Positions 33,457 to 46,000 of a stretch of 64,000 bases of DNA are shown here, piece after piece (position 1 is the first letter of the stretch; each line of letters begins with the position of its first letter). The notes under the pieces are model-generated. The model was not told where the DNA came from. It made no database searches and saw nothing but the letters and a program-made list of their open reading frames with translations. Both the position numbers and the translations under genes were made by a program. The stretch is from Protoeuglena noctilucae (Eukaryota > Chlorophyta > Pedinophyceae > Marsupiomonadales > Marsupiomonadaceae), in NCBI GenBank assembly GCA_958009085.1, contig OY253671.1, positions 930,001 to 994,000 of the forward strand, read 5' to 3'.

Positions 33457-35527
33457 ATGGCGGCCCCACCGTTCCTGCCGGGTTGCCTGCCCCGCAAGCG
33501 GATGCTGGTTATCGGCGAAAAGGGCGACGAGGTCCGCGAGACTGCCTCAGACGACGCATTCGAGCTCTATCTTCTGGGTGAGGGGGCGTGCATCGGTGGA
33601 ACGAGGGCAGGCGCGCGCGGGGCCCGTTCATGGGCTGAACACCCAAACCTGTGTGCCCATGCAGCCAATCCCAAGGCGGCGGAGCGCGAGGAGAAGCGCG
33701 GGCGTCCCCGCAAGGATGATGCGGGCCTGCACGTGTCGCGGGAGAGCGAGGGAGAGGAGGGCAGGGACGGGAAGGGCAAGGATGGCCGGACCGTGCAGGC
33801 GGAGCGCATCGGCCGCGTCCTCCGCGAGCTCTACGCTGCCAATCTCCACCTCGATACGATCCGGCACGTGATATGGCGTGTCCTGGGCCCAGATCTGCCC
33901 AACTCGCCGCTGGCGGACCGGAGGTGGGGCGCGAGGGAAGGCAAAAACGATATGATCCCATGCCCGAGGGTCCGACGACGTGGTATGACAGACATCATAT
34001 CGACTGCATCGCGCGCAGGGACCTCGGCGTCGTGGGTGTCGTCGAGCCCCCGCTCCTGGCGGAGGATGCGGGGGTCCAGGCCCTGGCGGCCGTGGTGCAG
34101 AGGCACAGGACCACGCTGCTCGACTGCTCGGCGCGCCTGAGGTGACGGGCATTGGCTCAGGGCCGAGTGAGATCGCACGGCAGCTCTCACGCGCTCCCTT
34201 GCCATGCAAACGCCGGGCGCCCCTCGCTGCGATGCAGGGACACGCACGCACGCGTCGGGCGGGAGCTGCGCCGGGACGTGCATTTCATGGAGCAGGTGGC
34301 GGAGCTGCGGAAGCGGTGGGATGTGCGACTGCGGGCGGGTGGGCAGCAGCTGTACGTCCGGCTTGGGTTCGGGCCCACGCCGCCCATGCTGGGCATCGTC
34401 CCCACGGTGTCCTTGCTCATGGGCCCCTCTGGCAACATCCACCTCTCCCCCGCCGAGACGCTCATGCGGCCGCCCTTTGTCGAGACCGCTGCGGGAGAGA
34501 GACATGTGAGTTTTGCCCAGGCCACGATTCTCTGGGTGCCTTGATCCGGGCATTGAAGCCCTGCCGACCTCTCCGAGTGCGGTCGCCCATCGCCGCCTCG
34601 CCTTGTCTTTCGCCGCCGCAGAGGGACGGGCACGGGGGTGGCTGGCGCGTCCCAGGCAGTGTGCCGGCCTTTGTGGCGAAGGAGGGACGCCCCAGGGAGT
34701 GCGCGAATGCTGCAGAGGCCAGCGACGCACTGCGCCAGATTCAGAACGGGCTCGTGCTGGGCATGCTGGCGGATCGGGTGCTGCGGGAGGACGCCGCGGG
34801 CGTCGGCCAGCTGGGAGCGGAGAGGGCGTTCTGGGAGCCCCAGCCGGGAGATGGAGATGAGTCGGACGAAGAGGGGCGGGAGAGTGCAGGGATAGGAGCC
34901 TTTGGCAGCGCAGGCCGGAGCGCGGGTGCGCGACATGGATGGAGGGCATCCGGGGAACGGACTGCGGCCGCGAATGCGGTGACGGGGGCGGCGGTCCTGG
35001 AGGCCATGAGCCTGCCCGCCCTGCACGTGCGGGTGGGGCTGGACGCCACCGCGCAGGGCAAAGCCGAGTCGGTCACCAGCACAGCGTTCGAGTCGTCAGG
35101 GGAGCGGGCGGCGATCGCGCGGTGGCTGGACGGGGTTAGCAGGGACCCTGCGAAGCGCGCGTGGCTGCGTGCCGAGGGCATCCGTGCGCTGGTGGCCTTC
35201 GTCGCGCACGAGACGGACGCAGGGGTGCTGGCGGCCCGGCTGCAGCGGCAGGTGCTGGCGGCGTCGGCCTCGGCCATGCCGGGTCAGAGGCGCGGGATGG
35301 CGCCGCCAGCATCCCCGCAGCCGTCGCGTGGGTCGGCGCAGACCGCGGCGCGGGTGCGGGGGCTTCGGGACAAAGAGGGTCTCCCCGCCTTCCTGATGCA
35401 AGTCGTGGACGTCCCGGCAGCCCCGGTATCGGACCCGACGGGCAGGGCGGGGCAGGTGTCCGTGCTGGGAGTTCTCCGCTGCAAGCTTGCATCTGCAGCA
35501 TGCGCTTTCGTGGCGACGGACGTGTGA
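33457..35527 (+). CDS. MED17: Mediator complex subunit 17-like protein
   Basis: Five exons (33457-33577, 33665-33923, 34019-34141, 34238-34505, 34622-35527) give 558 residues. MED17 is a head-module scaffold linking RNA polymerase II to activators. The match I see is to the plant MED17 core. A block around residue 180 reads GRELRRDVHFMEQVAELRKRW, resembling the plant segment of paired helices ending in RNWKVK. A second block near residue 290 reads LRQIQNGLVLGMLADRVLREDA, resembling the plant motif in which a FAEQLFD-like helix is followed by NREA. The N-terminal third is charged and carries an acidic/basic tract. The identification rests on these helical blocks and residue spacing, without a diagnostic catalytic motif, so it is tentative. 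All introns are GT-AG. It is divergent from SMT1. Confidence 0.6.
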
Positions 35528-35710
35528 GGTGGCAGGTCCTGTCAACGGTGAGACGGTCGGTCTCGTCAAATGCGGCCCTCCTTTACTCATCCGCATCACC
35601 GTGTCGTCTGATCATGATAAAACACTCGCGCTAGGAGTCTGCGCGAGGTAGTATCGACCGTTCGGAGCCCGCGCGAGTTCCGACACCGGAACTTCCACCG
35701 GAGGCGGGCC

Positions 35711-38700
35711 ATGTGGCGCGTCCTCCTCGGTCCATTTGCGTGCCTAGCGCTCGTATCGGTCGTACGCGCCTCGGCCGATGCGCCTGACCCCGTCGTCATC
35801 AACGAGGTGGACTGGGAGAAGGACTCCATTGAGCTCCTGAACACGTCCAACACCCAGGTTCGCGGCTGCCTCTGCTCACAGGTGCGCCCCCGCGCATCCT
35901 GCCTTGCTTCCCATGTCTCACACGCACCGCGCCTGCCGTTGCGAGCAGGTGTCGCTCAAGGGCTGGTCGGTATGCGACACGAGGCCCGCCCACGCGACCG
36001 CAATCGGCCTTGGGAAGTGCACCGCGCAAGCTACCATCCCCCCACACGGCTTCCTCGTCCTTGAGCGGGGCAAGCCCTGCGGCTTCACCTTCGGTAAGGA
36101 CCATGGGCACAGCACGTTCCCCACGCTCTGCGACCCCCTCCACACACGCTTGCTGGCCTGTTCCTGTGGTGTGCAAGTCGCTTTTTGGTGTGATGCCGCA
36201 GCAGTTAAGACGTCATTTCATGGTCTCGGCACCCACCCCGCCGCGCCCGCAGGCCTGGGGAGCAAGGACGAGGTCGTGCTCCGTGATGCGCACGGCCGCG
36301 TCGTGGACCGAGTCCACTGGGACCTCAAGCTGCCGCCGAACGAGTCGTTCGGCCGCGTCCCGGACGGGACGGGGGCATTCAAGCCCACGACGCCCACCAT
36401 GGGAGCCCCGAACAAGGCCGCGAGCGCCGCGGTGCGCAAGCTGTCGGCGAAGCTTGTGGACGGGGCGTCGGCGATTGGAGCGGCAGTGTCCGAAGCGCCA
36501 GAGCCCCAGCCGTCCCTGGCCCCGGCGGGCCCCGCTCCTGCCGCCCCGGACGCCTTGGCTGCCCCGGACGCCAAGCCACCTAAGGCACCGAAACCATCGA
36601 TGGAGGACAAGGACGGCGAGTGCTGCAAGGTATGCGGGTTTAGCAACAACTGCATCCTCGCCCTTGCCGCGCTCGTGCTTCCTTCCGCGTGACGTCGACG
36701 CTGCTGCCCTGCCCTCGTTGCACCACTACCCACTGCCTCGCTGCGCCACCGCAGCTGCTGGCGTCCGTGGGGTGGACTGTGGACTTGCCGGTCGTCGTCA
36801 TTGCCCTGGATGGCCTCGAGGACGTCCCGGAGGCGCCCAAGGCCCACGCGCAGATGTGCACGTGCATCGGCAAGGGCAACATCCCGGAAGCCAAGGACTA
36901 CTACGGCTGGACCGGCATCTCGCGCCGAGGCAGCTCCTCTCAGGCGAGCACCGCAGGGACGTCATGCCCTGTTGCGCACTGTGCGGATGCATCGTCAGCT
37001 GTGGTGCGTGCGAGCATGGGGAGCTGGTCTGTCCAGTCATTTACCTGGCGCCCCAGTGCCCCTCCCGCAGCGCATCAATCTGAAGAAGAGCTTCGCACTG
37101 AAGTTGGAGACCAACACCACCAAGGCTTCCACGGCCACCCCGGGTCCCCACCCAGAGTACGAGTCGGTGAGCATACGTGAACCACACCCATCCCGCGCGC
37201 AGTGACCTGATGATATCAGATCGAGGGATTCTTACCGCAGCAGCCGGGCTCACCCTCCCAGGCCCAGCTATCCTAGAAACTTCTGTCGGGTCTTTGACGA
37301 AGCGTGACCGTGTCGCGTGGTTGTCGGCTGCAGGTGGACTTCCCGATGCTGGGCATGCCCACCGAGAAGCACTGGGCCCTGTACGGCCCTGAGCTTGACA
37401 AGAGGCGAGTGCCGCGTTGTGGGGCGGCGCAGGGGGTTGTGCTGATGGGGCTGGGACGCTCTGGCTGACCCAATAGCTGGCCGACAGGGGTGTGGTGCTC
37501 ACGGTGTCTGCGCCGTACCTGCACATGTAGCATATGGCATACTGACCCCTGTTTGCCACCCTCGCCGCCCGCAGCCTGGGCCTGCGCAACTACATGGCGT
37601 ACTGGGCGGGCCGGCAGACCGGGGAGTGGGCGCCGAGGACGGAGTTCGTCGAGGTGTTTGTGGTCCGCGGCGCCAACCGCACCATCTCGCAGCTGGACAT
37701 CGGGAAGGACTACGAGGGCATCTACCTGTTCCTGGAGCTGGTTGAGCGGGGCAAGCACCGAGTGGACGTGGCACCTCTGGACCCGGCCAAGGACCTCTCG
37801 GGCGGCTACATCTTCAAGTGAGGGGTGGTGGGTGGGTGTGAGAGTGAGCTGTGGCTGCGTGTGCAAGGGAGGGTGTGTGGGTGGGTGGGTGGATCAGTGC
37901 CAGGGATAGGGGTAGTGCACTGGCTAGGCCCACGTCTCAGTTCCAGTTGGCTTGATGCCGGTGTCGCGACGTCACCGCATGCCGGCACCTGACGTCGCCG
38001 GGTATTGTATCGAACCAAAACCCCATCTGCCTTTCCCGTCGCAGGTACGACAACGACAACATCTCTCCCGGCGACGTGACGTTCCAGCCCATGGAGATCG
38101 GGCTCACCTTCATCTTCAAGTACCCGAAGAGTCCCGTGGCGCAGGCCATCGCGTGGCTCAAGAACTACATCAACGAGCTGGAGGACGCCATGCTGGCCAA
38201 GACCTTCGCCGACCCGCAGCAGGGGTTCCGCAAGTACATCGACGTGCCCTCCTTCATCAACTACTTCCTCGTCGTCGAGTGGACCAAGAGCCCCGACGGT
38301 GAGGCTTGTTAGGGGTGGCGCACATGTCTTGCGCTGAGCTTGTGACTTTTGTCTGATCTGTCTACGATGGGCACGTGATCAAATCGACAAGAGCCGCACG
38401 AGCGCTTGCTGGCATGCTCGGCGCATGTGTCACGTCATCCCAATGGGTGACCCTCTGCACACGCGCAGGGTACCGCGACAGCACGTACATGCACAAGGAC
38501 GTGGGCGGCAAGCTCCACATGGGCCCCCTGTGGGATTTCAACGAGGCATTCGGCGAGTGCTGCGGATACCCTATCGAGGGCTTCCAGGATGCGGGTCAGT
38601 CGGGTCCGGGTACCTCAGGAGGGTCGGCCATCTCCACGTACGGCTGGCGCTTCAACATCTGCGTGGACCCTGGCAGGTGCAAAGCCGACCCCACTGACGG

Positions 38701-39414
38701 CGTATCGCAGTGGTACCAGCGCGCCTGGGCCGACGACGCGTTTGTGGAGGAGGTGGCGCAGAGGTGAGGCTGGAGGGTTGCTTGGCATGCGTGCATGCGT
38801 GAGGGGTGCAGAGGTGGGGCTGGCAGCTCACTTGGCATGCAATGGCGCCGGCTTATTCCGTCGATAATCCCGCGTCACCCCTCCCCGCCCCACGGTGCAG
38901 GTGGGCGGAGCTGCGGGCCGGCCCCATGAGCCAGCAGACGGTGCTGGGGCAGTTTGACAAGATGAAGGCCCGCATCAACTCAGCCGCGCTGCGCAACGGC
39001 ATCCGCTGGAAGGACCGACTGCTCGACAAGTACTGGACGTCCTGGCCCGCCCGATGGGCCTCAGAGACCGAGTCGGTGACGAGCCCTGTCGCTGTTGTGA
39101 CGCCCACTGCGCCCATCGATGTTGCGCAGCGGTCCTCGCCCATGCACAGCCACGGGGTGGTTTAGGATTTGTCCAGGCGGCGCACAGCATGACGTGGAGT
39201 CGCCTCGTGTCGTGCGCAGATGCGGTCGTGGCTGGCGGACCACATGGAGTGGATGGACAAGGCGCTCCAGGACGAGGTGACGAAGAGGAAGGCAGGGACC
39301 GCAGTGTCGCCGCCGTCTCTGGCGCCCGCTGCACCGCCCGCCTCGGGACCGGGCATGCCCGTCTCGGCTGCTGCACCGATCGTCAGCGCTGCGTCTGGCC
39401 CGGCCGGGCCGTGA
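35711..39414 (+). CDS. secreted lamin-tail domain / CotH-kinase-like protein
   Basis: Eleven exons (35711-35857, 35949-36093, 36253-36629, 36755-36943, 37071-37166, 37334-37404, 37575-37817, 38045-38298, 38469-38763, 38901-39075, 39220-39414) give 728 residues. The N-terminus is a signal peptide (VLLGPFACLALVSVV). Next is a lamin-tail domain (about residues 25-150) with VVINEVDWEKDSIELLN and LKGWSVCD. After a Pro/Ala linker the CotH-type kinase fold begins: LPVVVIALDG, KSFALKLE, DKSLGLRNYMAYWAGRQTG, YEGIYLFLELVERG, the catalytic-region YRDSTYMHKD and the metal-binding MGPLWDFNEAFG. CotH proteins are secretory or surface kinases (Bacillus spore coat; Mucorales invasins). LTD-CotH fusions occur in bacteria, and here the gene has ten spliceosomal introns. 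Substrate is unknown. Introns 4 and 6 use GC donors (36944, 37405). Confidence 0.87.
37821..37892. repeat. GGGTG/GT-rich simple repeat in intron
   Basis: The intron between the seventh and eighth LTD-CotH exons holds an imperfect run of gggtg and gtgggt units. It lies just downstream of the 5' splice site. Confidence 0.5.
38758..38840. repeat. local 50-bp-period duplication spanning a 5' splice site
   Basis: Copy 1 (38758-38790) covers the end of exon 9 of the LTD-CotH gene and its donor. Copy 2 (38808-38840) lies inside the intron. About 27 of 33 bases match, including gcagaggtg and cttggcatgc. Copy 2 therefore car­ries a decoy donor-like AG/GTGGGG. Confidence 0.6.
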
Positions 39415-39790
39415 GCTAGAGGCAAGCAGCGGCCTGACTCCACGCACAGGCTCTGGCAGCTTGTCTATGCCAAGGAAGCTATCGCCAACAATGGCCCTTG
39501 AGTAGCCGGGTGTTGAAATGAGCTTTGTCCATATCTCACTAATCTCATTCGCATATCCCCAATGCCGCTGTCCGATGGTTGTTGATGCAGTTAGAGATGC
39601 CATCGGGTGTGTAGCCAGCGCGAGCGGGAAGCTGGAGACGGAGGGGAGAGGCTCGTCAGTGTCAGATGTGCCATCCCGCCTCGCAATGCCCGACCGCGAA
39701 CCGCTGGCCTTGCAACTCGCGGTCTTCGTGCACCCGACGAGCTCGTCAGCATGCAGTCTCGCTGACCCAGCCCGGCCCTTCGCTCCTGTC
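39415..39790. other. intergenic region between LTD-CotH and OXA2-like genes
   Basis: This 376-nt gap lies between two genes on the same strand. It should contain a 3' UTR and the promoter of the insertase gene. It is relatively AT-rich near 39500-39560. No further feature is seen. Confidence 0.4.
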
Positions 39791-42733
39791 ATGGCGTCCA
39801 CGGCAATCCGGCGCATCCGGCGCTCCTCGGTCGCGCGGATCGGCGAGCACCTCTGCTCGTCCAGCTCCTTCGGCGACTGGGCCGGGGGGACCGCGCCGGC
39901 CCTCGCAGGATGGCGCCAGCGGAGGGACGCGAGCACGGCACCGGCTGGCGCTCCAGCCACCAGTTTCGTGGCCTGCGCCATTGGGGAATTCAGCAAGTTC
40001 GACCCGGAATCGCAGACCGTGCGGTACACTCCGGGGAGCCAGGAGGCCCGGAGCCTCCTGGCGCAGCTGCAGGAGCTGGCGGGGCAGCAGGAGCACTTTG
40101 ACACGGTCTCACGGGTGCGTGCCGCTCCGCGCCGGGTCCCCGCGGACGGTCGACCGGCCCGCCGCGACACGCGCGTACCTATCCGCAAATGCAGGCGATC
40201 GCGGACACGCTGACGCTGGTCCACGACGCGTCGGGCATGCCCCACTGGGCCACCCTCGCAGTGTGCACGGTGGCTCTCCGAGCGGCCCTGTTCCCGCTGA
40301 CAGCCCTGTCCATGCGCAGCATGACGGTGAACGCGGCAATCCTGCGCACCGCCGGGATCGTCGCGGCCCGCGAGGGGAAGTCTCGGTGGGACCTGTTCCG
40401 GCGAGCCCGCCACAACGCACGCGCCCCTGGGCTGTGGTGGCCGGTGGTCAATGCGGGGGTGCAGCTGCTCGCGCTGGTGGAGCTGGCGCGCACCGTACGG
40501 AAGATGGCCTTCGTCGGCTGGCCAGGGTTCCACAACGAGGGCCCTCTGCTCTTCGACGGCAAGCTCACCTCTTTGCTGGTAGGTGTCGCGCTTGGGCCTG
40601 GCACGGGCGAGGTGCTTGCGGGAGCGCTGCAAGACGCCCGTGCGTCTCTTACCGCAGACGCCGCCCATCAACATCGGCGGGCCTTTCCAAGAATACTTTG
40701 GGTCCCTCCTTCCGATGGGCATTGAAGGCACAGCACTGCCCATCGCAACAGGTGGCGGGCAGATGCAGGCACTCGATCAGCGCCTTCCTTTGCGACTGCC
40801 TTGATGACCCTGGCCTCCACCCGTGGCTCCCCGCAGTGCTCCTGGCAACCGCATACACATCCCGAACAATCAACCGCCTCTATGCGGAGTTCTTCCCCGA
40901 AGGACCGGATGGGAAGCCCAAGGTTGGTGCTGGTGTTGCACTAGACCTGCTTCTCTGCTTTTCGTCAATGATACTCGGTACCCAAGAGCAGCGCACATGG
41001 CGCGGGCACTGAGGTGGCGATGCGCGCGTGCCGGGCGCAGGTGGTGCACCAGTTGGACACCCGGGAGCTCCCCAAGATGGAGAATATGGAGAAATTCCAG
41101 CTGGCCCTTCCCATGATCGTGTCGTTCGCGTCCATGACCCTCAACATGCTCTCCATCCCGCTGATGTACTCCCGTGAGTCTGCCCCATGCTACGCACCGC
41201 ATGCCTTGCAAAGGCATCTCCTGCACAGGCTCGGGACCTGTCCAGGACGCCGTTCGCTCGCGCAGCAACCTCTCCCGGTCTCACTGTCCGCCCCGCAGTG
41301 CTCACGAGCCCCCAAGCCATATCCTATGTGGTCGCTCCTTCGCTCCTCATGTCCCTCACCGTCTCTGAACTGAGGACCCTCCCTCCCGTCCAACACGCCA
41401 TCCTCGGCAAGGTTTTCTCCGAGGTGCGCAGAACCCAAGCCTAGCGCAGCGGCTCGCTTGCCGCCTTGCCTCCCGCCCCAATGCTGCGTATCGCCTGCCG
41501 CTGACGTGGGCACGCCCTGCGCTCTGTGGACTGGACATGCTGGCTTGGTGCCTGCGTTCACACGTCAAAGACCTGGCTGCAGGAGATATACGGGTCGAAG
41601 CAGAGGCAGTCCGTTACGCGCCCAGCACTCGACTCAGCGCCAGTGCCACCCGCGTCGACCTCTGCCTCTTCGCCTGCAAAGGTGACGGGAGCAAGTTGCA
41701 TGGTAGACACGTTTCATAGCAGCTGTATGCTGTTATCAGCAAACCCTACCCTCGCGTTTCCCCATCTCTTCAGGGCCCAACCGCTCCCGCAAGCCACGCC
41801 GTGCTGCTGTTGGGTGGCGCCCTGGGTCGCGTGGGGCACGTGGCTGGGCCCGAGGCCGAGCTGCTGCGCCGCGCAGCCTCCGCCGTCGTGCAGCAGGCCA
41901 ACGCTGCAGAGGAGGCGTGGAGCTTGCCGGTGAGCATGGGGTGGGGCAAGCGAGCCAGTGAGCATGGGAAGGGTGAGCGACGGATTGAGCAACAGAGACG
42001 ACTAAGAGGATGCTGCTATAGCTGTGTCGAGAACCTCGCAACCCTTGCGAGTCGAGGGAACGTGTTAGCCTGTTTGCCTGGCCTCAGGAGGGCCCCTCAC
42101 GCGCTGAACAGGAGGGCGCTCTGGGTGCCAAGCAGCAAGCGACGAGGGAGGAGCTGCGTGGGTTGCTGGAGGCGAGTGGCCAGTCATGTCATCTGTCGTG
42201 GATTCAGCATTGGGCCTCCACAGCACGTTTGTCAGGACAGCGGTGCGATGCCGACCCGGGTGCCCCCTACGCAGGGCGATAAGCTGACTTTCGAGCAGCG
42301 GCGTCTGGCACTCCTGGCGCTGGGATGCTCCCTGTTGACGCTCCCGAGGAGTCTCCCGGATGAGGCTGTGGAGTTTATGTCACGTGCCTCGCGGATGAGC
42401 CCAGACGACAAGAGCGCAGCCACGTGCCTGTCCATCGGTGAGCGTGCTGCGAGTACTAGCAGGGTGTCTGTTGGAGAATCAACTGGATACTGCAACACAA
42501 TCGCTCAGGGTTTGCTGCATGGGAGGGGTGGACTGGGAGGGGTGGTCGATGCAGCGCTGGGATGCTGAGATGTGGCAAGGTGTCTGCCCGTGCCGCTCGC
42601 AGCATTGGTTGCCGCGGGGCGCAAGGGGGAGGCGGAGAAGGTCCTGCGGGGCCAGGGTCTGCTGGCAGGCCGCGCACTGCAAGTGCAGGACGCAAGTGAC
42701 GGCGAGCGGGGTGGCGCGGGGGCCTTCAAGTGA
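39791..42733 (+). CDS. OXA2: mitochondrial OXA2-type membrane insertase with C-terminal TPR region
   Basis: Eleven exons (39791-40114, 40195-40578, 40658-40751, 40837-40922, 41041-41173, 41299-41423, 41583-41681, 41774-41929, 42088-42171, 42275-42437, 42603-42733) give 592 residues. The N-terminus is Arg/Ser/Ala-rich without acidic residues at first, fitting a mitochondrial presequence. The YidC/Oxa1/Alb3 core starts near residue 115 (LTLVHDASGMPHWATLAV) and includes LFPLTALSMRSM, a charged hairpin with WDLFRRARH, and later helices LALPMIVSFASMTLNML and YVVAPSLLMSLTV. After about residue 400 come helical hairpins (AAEEAWSLP, EFMSRASRMSPDDKSAATCL, AGRKGEAEKVL) consistent with TPRs, as in plant OXA2. 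It should insert proteins into the inner membrane, for example for cytochrome oxidase assembly. Intron 9 has a GC donor (42172). Confidence 0.8.
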
Positions 42734-43065
42734 TGTGCGCCTGGTTATTATGAAAAATTGATAGTGGGTCTGTTAGAGCACGTTTGCAACGAGGCGTCAG
42801 GGCAGAGGCTGAAAGGGCCTTGAAGAGGGCACAAAAAGGGAGAGGGGTGGCATCTACCGTGGTTCTACCGTGTAGGGTGGAGCTGCTGTGGAGCACACGG
42901 ACGGTGACGCCGATACTGAAAGGACAAAAATCGAATAAATGTGTGCTGCGAGTCGTAGGAGTCGGCTGCCGTGGGGTCAGTGCGGCCGACCGTGATGGCG
43001 TGGTGTGGATTGGTGTGCACCCCAATACATCTGATATACGAGCCCCCCATTGGGACTGGGATGGC
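42734..43065. other. convergent intergenic region
   Basis: This 332-nt gap lies between the convergent stops of the OXA2-like and SLT genes and contains both 3' UTRs. It has an AT-rich patch at 42745-42770. No gene or repeat is seen. Confidence 0.4.
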
Positions 43066-46000
43066 TCAGACGTTGTCTCGAGTGCCTGTTCGCCGAACGA
43101 CCTGCTGGCCCATCTGGATGCTGGGAGGGGTCGATCCGTTGACGGGAGACTGGTCGTCGTGGTCGCTCTCGGTGGGCGGCAGAAGCGCCGTGGCCCCCTG
43201 GATCGGCAAATCCTGAGCAACTGCATTGAGCAGAGATACACAGAGCAATCGCGACCTGACACCGCTCCTCTCCCCATGACATAGGATAGGGAGACTGGCG
43301 CACCACACACACGGGGTGGGATGGCCATGCAGTGTTTGCGACACGCTTATCAGTCCAAGCCAGCGCCACCCTCGCCCTCTCTCGCCTGAAGTCTGCGATT
43401 TCCGGAAGAGGCGCAGCACTGCTTGTAATATGCTGCGCCCGCCCAAGACGACCACCGCCAGCACGACCGAGGCGATGAGGATGAGGTACCAGAAACGGTG
43501 CAGGGCGGCCGCCAGAATGGCCACCACGGCCACCAGGAGCTGCAGCGGCGCCCCGAAGCGCAGGAAGTCGGCGAACTTGTACCCGCCCGCTCCGTACACC
43601 ATGAGGTTGGTCTGGTAACCGAACGGCGACAGGAAGGCGGCACTCGCGCCCATCTGCAGGGCAGGCAGGGTACCCACGACGCATTGGCTGGGAGCTAAGG
43701 GGCGCAAGCAAGGCGCCGCGGGTCAGAGTGGCGCCGGGGAGGGGCATGGCAGTGGCCAGGAGCGGCTGGGCATGCCAAGGGAACGAAGGTGACACGGTAA
43801 CGCAGGGTGACACGCATTAGACACGCAGTTGACGAAGGCACGGTAACGAACATAGTACTATCATCTAGAGCTGGCTATGGGCGCTGTCATCGAGCCACCC
43901 GAAGCATCCACGCACCATGATGAGGATGAGCGTCTGTTTGAGGTCGATGGCCTGCAGGCGGCTGGCCTCCACGGCGATGGGGAACATGAGGGCGGCCGCG
44001 GCGTTGTTGGCGATGATGTTGGAGAGGAGAGCCGTGGCGATGTACAGGGCGCCCTGCACGCCGATGCCCCCCACTTTCATCGCCTTGCCGCCCTTGACTG
44101 CGGGCGCGTCAGGCGAGCCAGGGGCAGAGAGTCAGCGACACAGATTACACAGCAAGTTGCGTGGGTCAGCCACAACGAGCTGCCACGGCATGAGGACCGT
44201 GCATTGCCCCTCACCGAGGACGTCTGCGATGGCCCTGGCGACCCCGGAGGCCTGGAGCGCCGCAGAGATGCCGAACGCAGCGGAGATGGCCACGAGGATG
44301 TCCCACTTCACGGCCTGCCTGGCCTCGGCCACACTGAGGCACCGGGCGAGCAGCATGACGGCTGCGGCGAAGGTGGCGGCCACGAAGAGGTCCAGGACCT
44401 TGGGGATGTAGAGCGCGATCATGCCGGCGAGGGCCAGGCAGCCGATCCAGAGCTTGTCCATGCGTGGCGGCGCGCTGCCCTCAAGCGACGACACGAGGGC
44501 GAAGGCGGGGCTCTTGGCGTGCTCCTTCATGAAGGACGGGCCGGCCTCCATCAGGAGCACGTCCCCCGGCTGCGACAGGGAGAAGAGCGGGCAAGTTGGA
44601 ACTGTCCATGTCGCCTATCCTGTCGCTCTCAGCACACAGCAAGGTGTGTCGGTAACCGCACAGCCTTGCTCCACCGTGCGCGCTTGCTCCTCGCACCTGC
44701 AGCTCGACGTCGCCGACCCTCATCTTGAGCCGCTGGCCCTGCCGGTGCACCCCGATGATGGCCGCGGAGAATCGGGTGCGGAACTGCAGCTCGCGGACCG
44801 TCTTCCCCGCCAGGCCACCGTGCGCCGCCACCACCGCCTGGACCAGGAACCTCTGCAGCATGGGGGCGGGAGGGCGGAGGCTGTCATGTCACCCTCTCCC
44901 ACAACGGGGCTGTGTCAATGGCCACCCGGTGAAGCACACCCTCACGTCCAGGCGGTGGTCTTTGAGCTTGTCGACTTGGTCCGTCTGAGGCACCACGCCG
45001 GGGATCTTGCGCAGGCCAGTGACGCCGTCTAAGTCGCCCGCGAACCACAGCACGTCTCCCCTGCGAGAAAAGCACGATCCTCGGTCTGATACGATGTTCG
45101 CAACCCGCCTGCGAGCAATGGCACCCGCCGCCACAACGCTCCCGTCTCACTTCATGATCACTTCGTCCGGCCCTACGGCGTTGATGTGCTGCCCCGTAGC
45201 ACGTTCCAGCGCCACCAGGAATGTCGCAGGCAGGTTGCGCAGCCCGGCATCCTGCACCGTCTTGCCCAGGATGGGGCTCCGGTCTTGCACCACCATGGCG
45301 ATCATGAACTCCTTCTCTATGTCAGCAGACCCCTCGGCACCGGACCCGTTCGCATGCCCCATCTCGGACACCACGAAGTTGGCCTGCATGTCCGCGTCTT
45401 GCCAGTCAAACGCCGGTCCCGCGTTCATCACCAGCTGGTCCCCCGCCTGGACGCAAAGCAAAGGAGGTCGTCAATCCAAGTCTGGCATACACATACCAGC
45501 CCCGGCTGCACTGGCGGTCTCAGCAATGGTCTCCGCTTGTTCACTGCACGTCGCGAGGCTCACCTCGAGCACGGCCAGGCCCAGCTTGCCCCCGACGTGC
45601 TTGCCGTTCCTGCGAATGGCCACCACCGACGCCCCGAAGCGGCTGCGGAAGGACAGGTCCTTCAGGCGCCCACCCACCACGGGCGCCCCTAAACGCACCG
45701 TCGCCCGCACCAGCGCAAAGCCGGACTGCCCGAAACCCCCCACCGTCGCGGCGCCCCCGCCCGACGACCCCGCGCCGCCCGCCCCCCGGCCCGCCGCGCC
45801 TTCCATGGGCGCCACCGCCGCGACCCCGCCCGTCGTGGACCGCCGGCCGATCATCGCCATGGAGTCTCGCTCCTCTTCCTCGGCCCCCACCAGCACCAGG
45901 CCCATGCGCGCGCAGAGGTCCCCGATGCGGTCCGGCATCCCCGTGAACTCCAGGCGGTCCCCGCCCGCCAGCACGCAGTCCGGGCCCACGGCGGGGATGG

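Noticed and set aside
35711-39414. Bacterial contamination as the source of the CotH gene
   Set aside because: Ten spliceosomal introns, including two GC donors of the type used by its neighbours, show it belongs to this genome.
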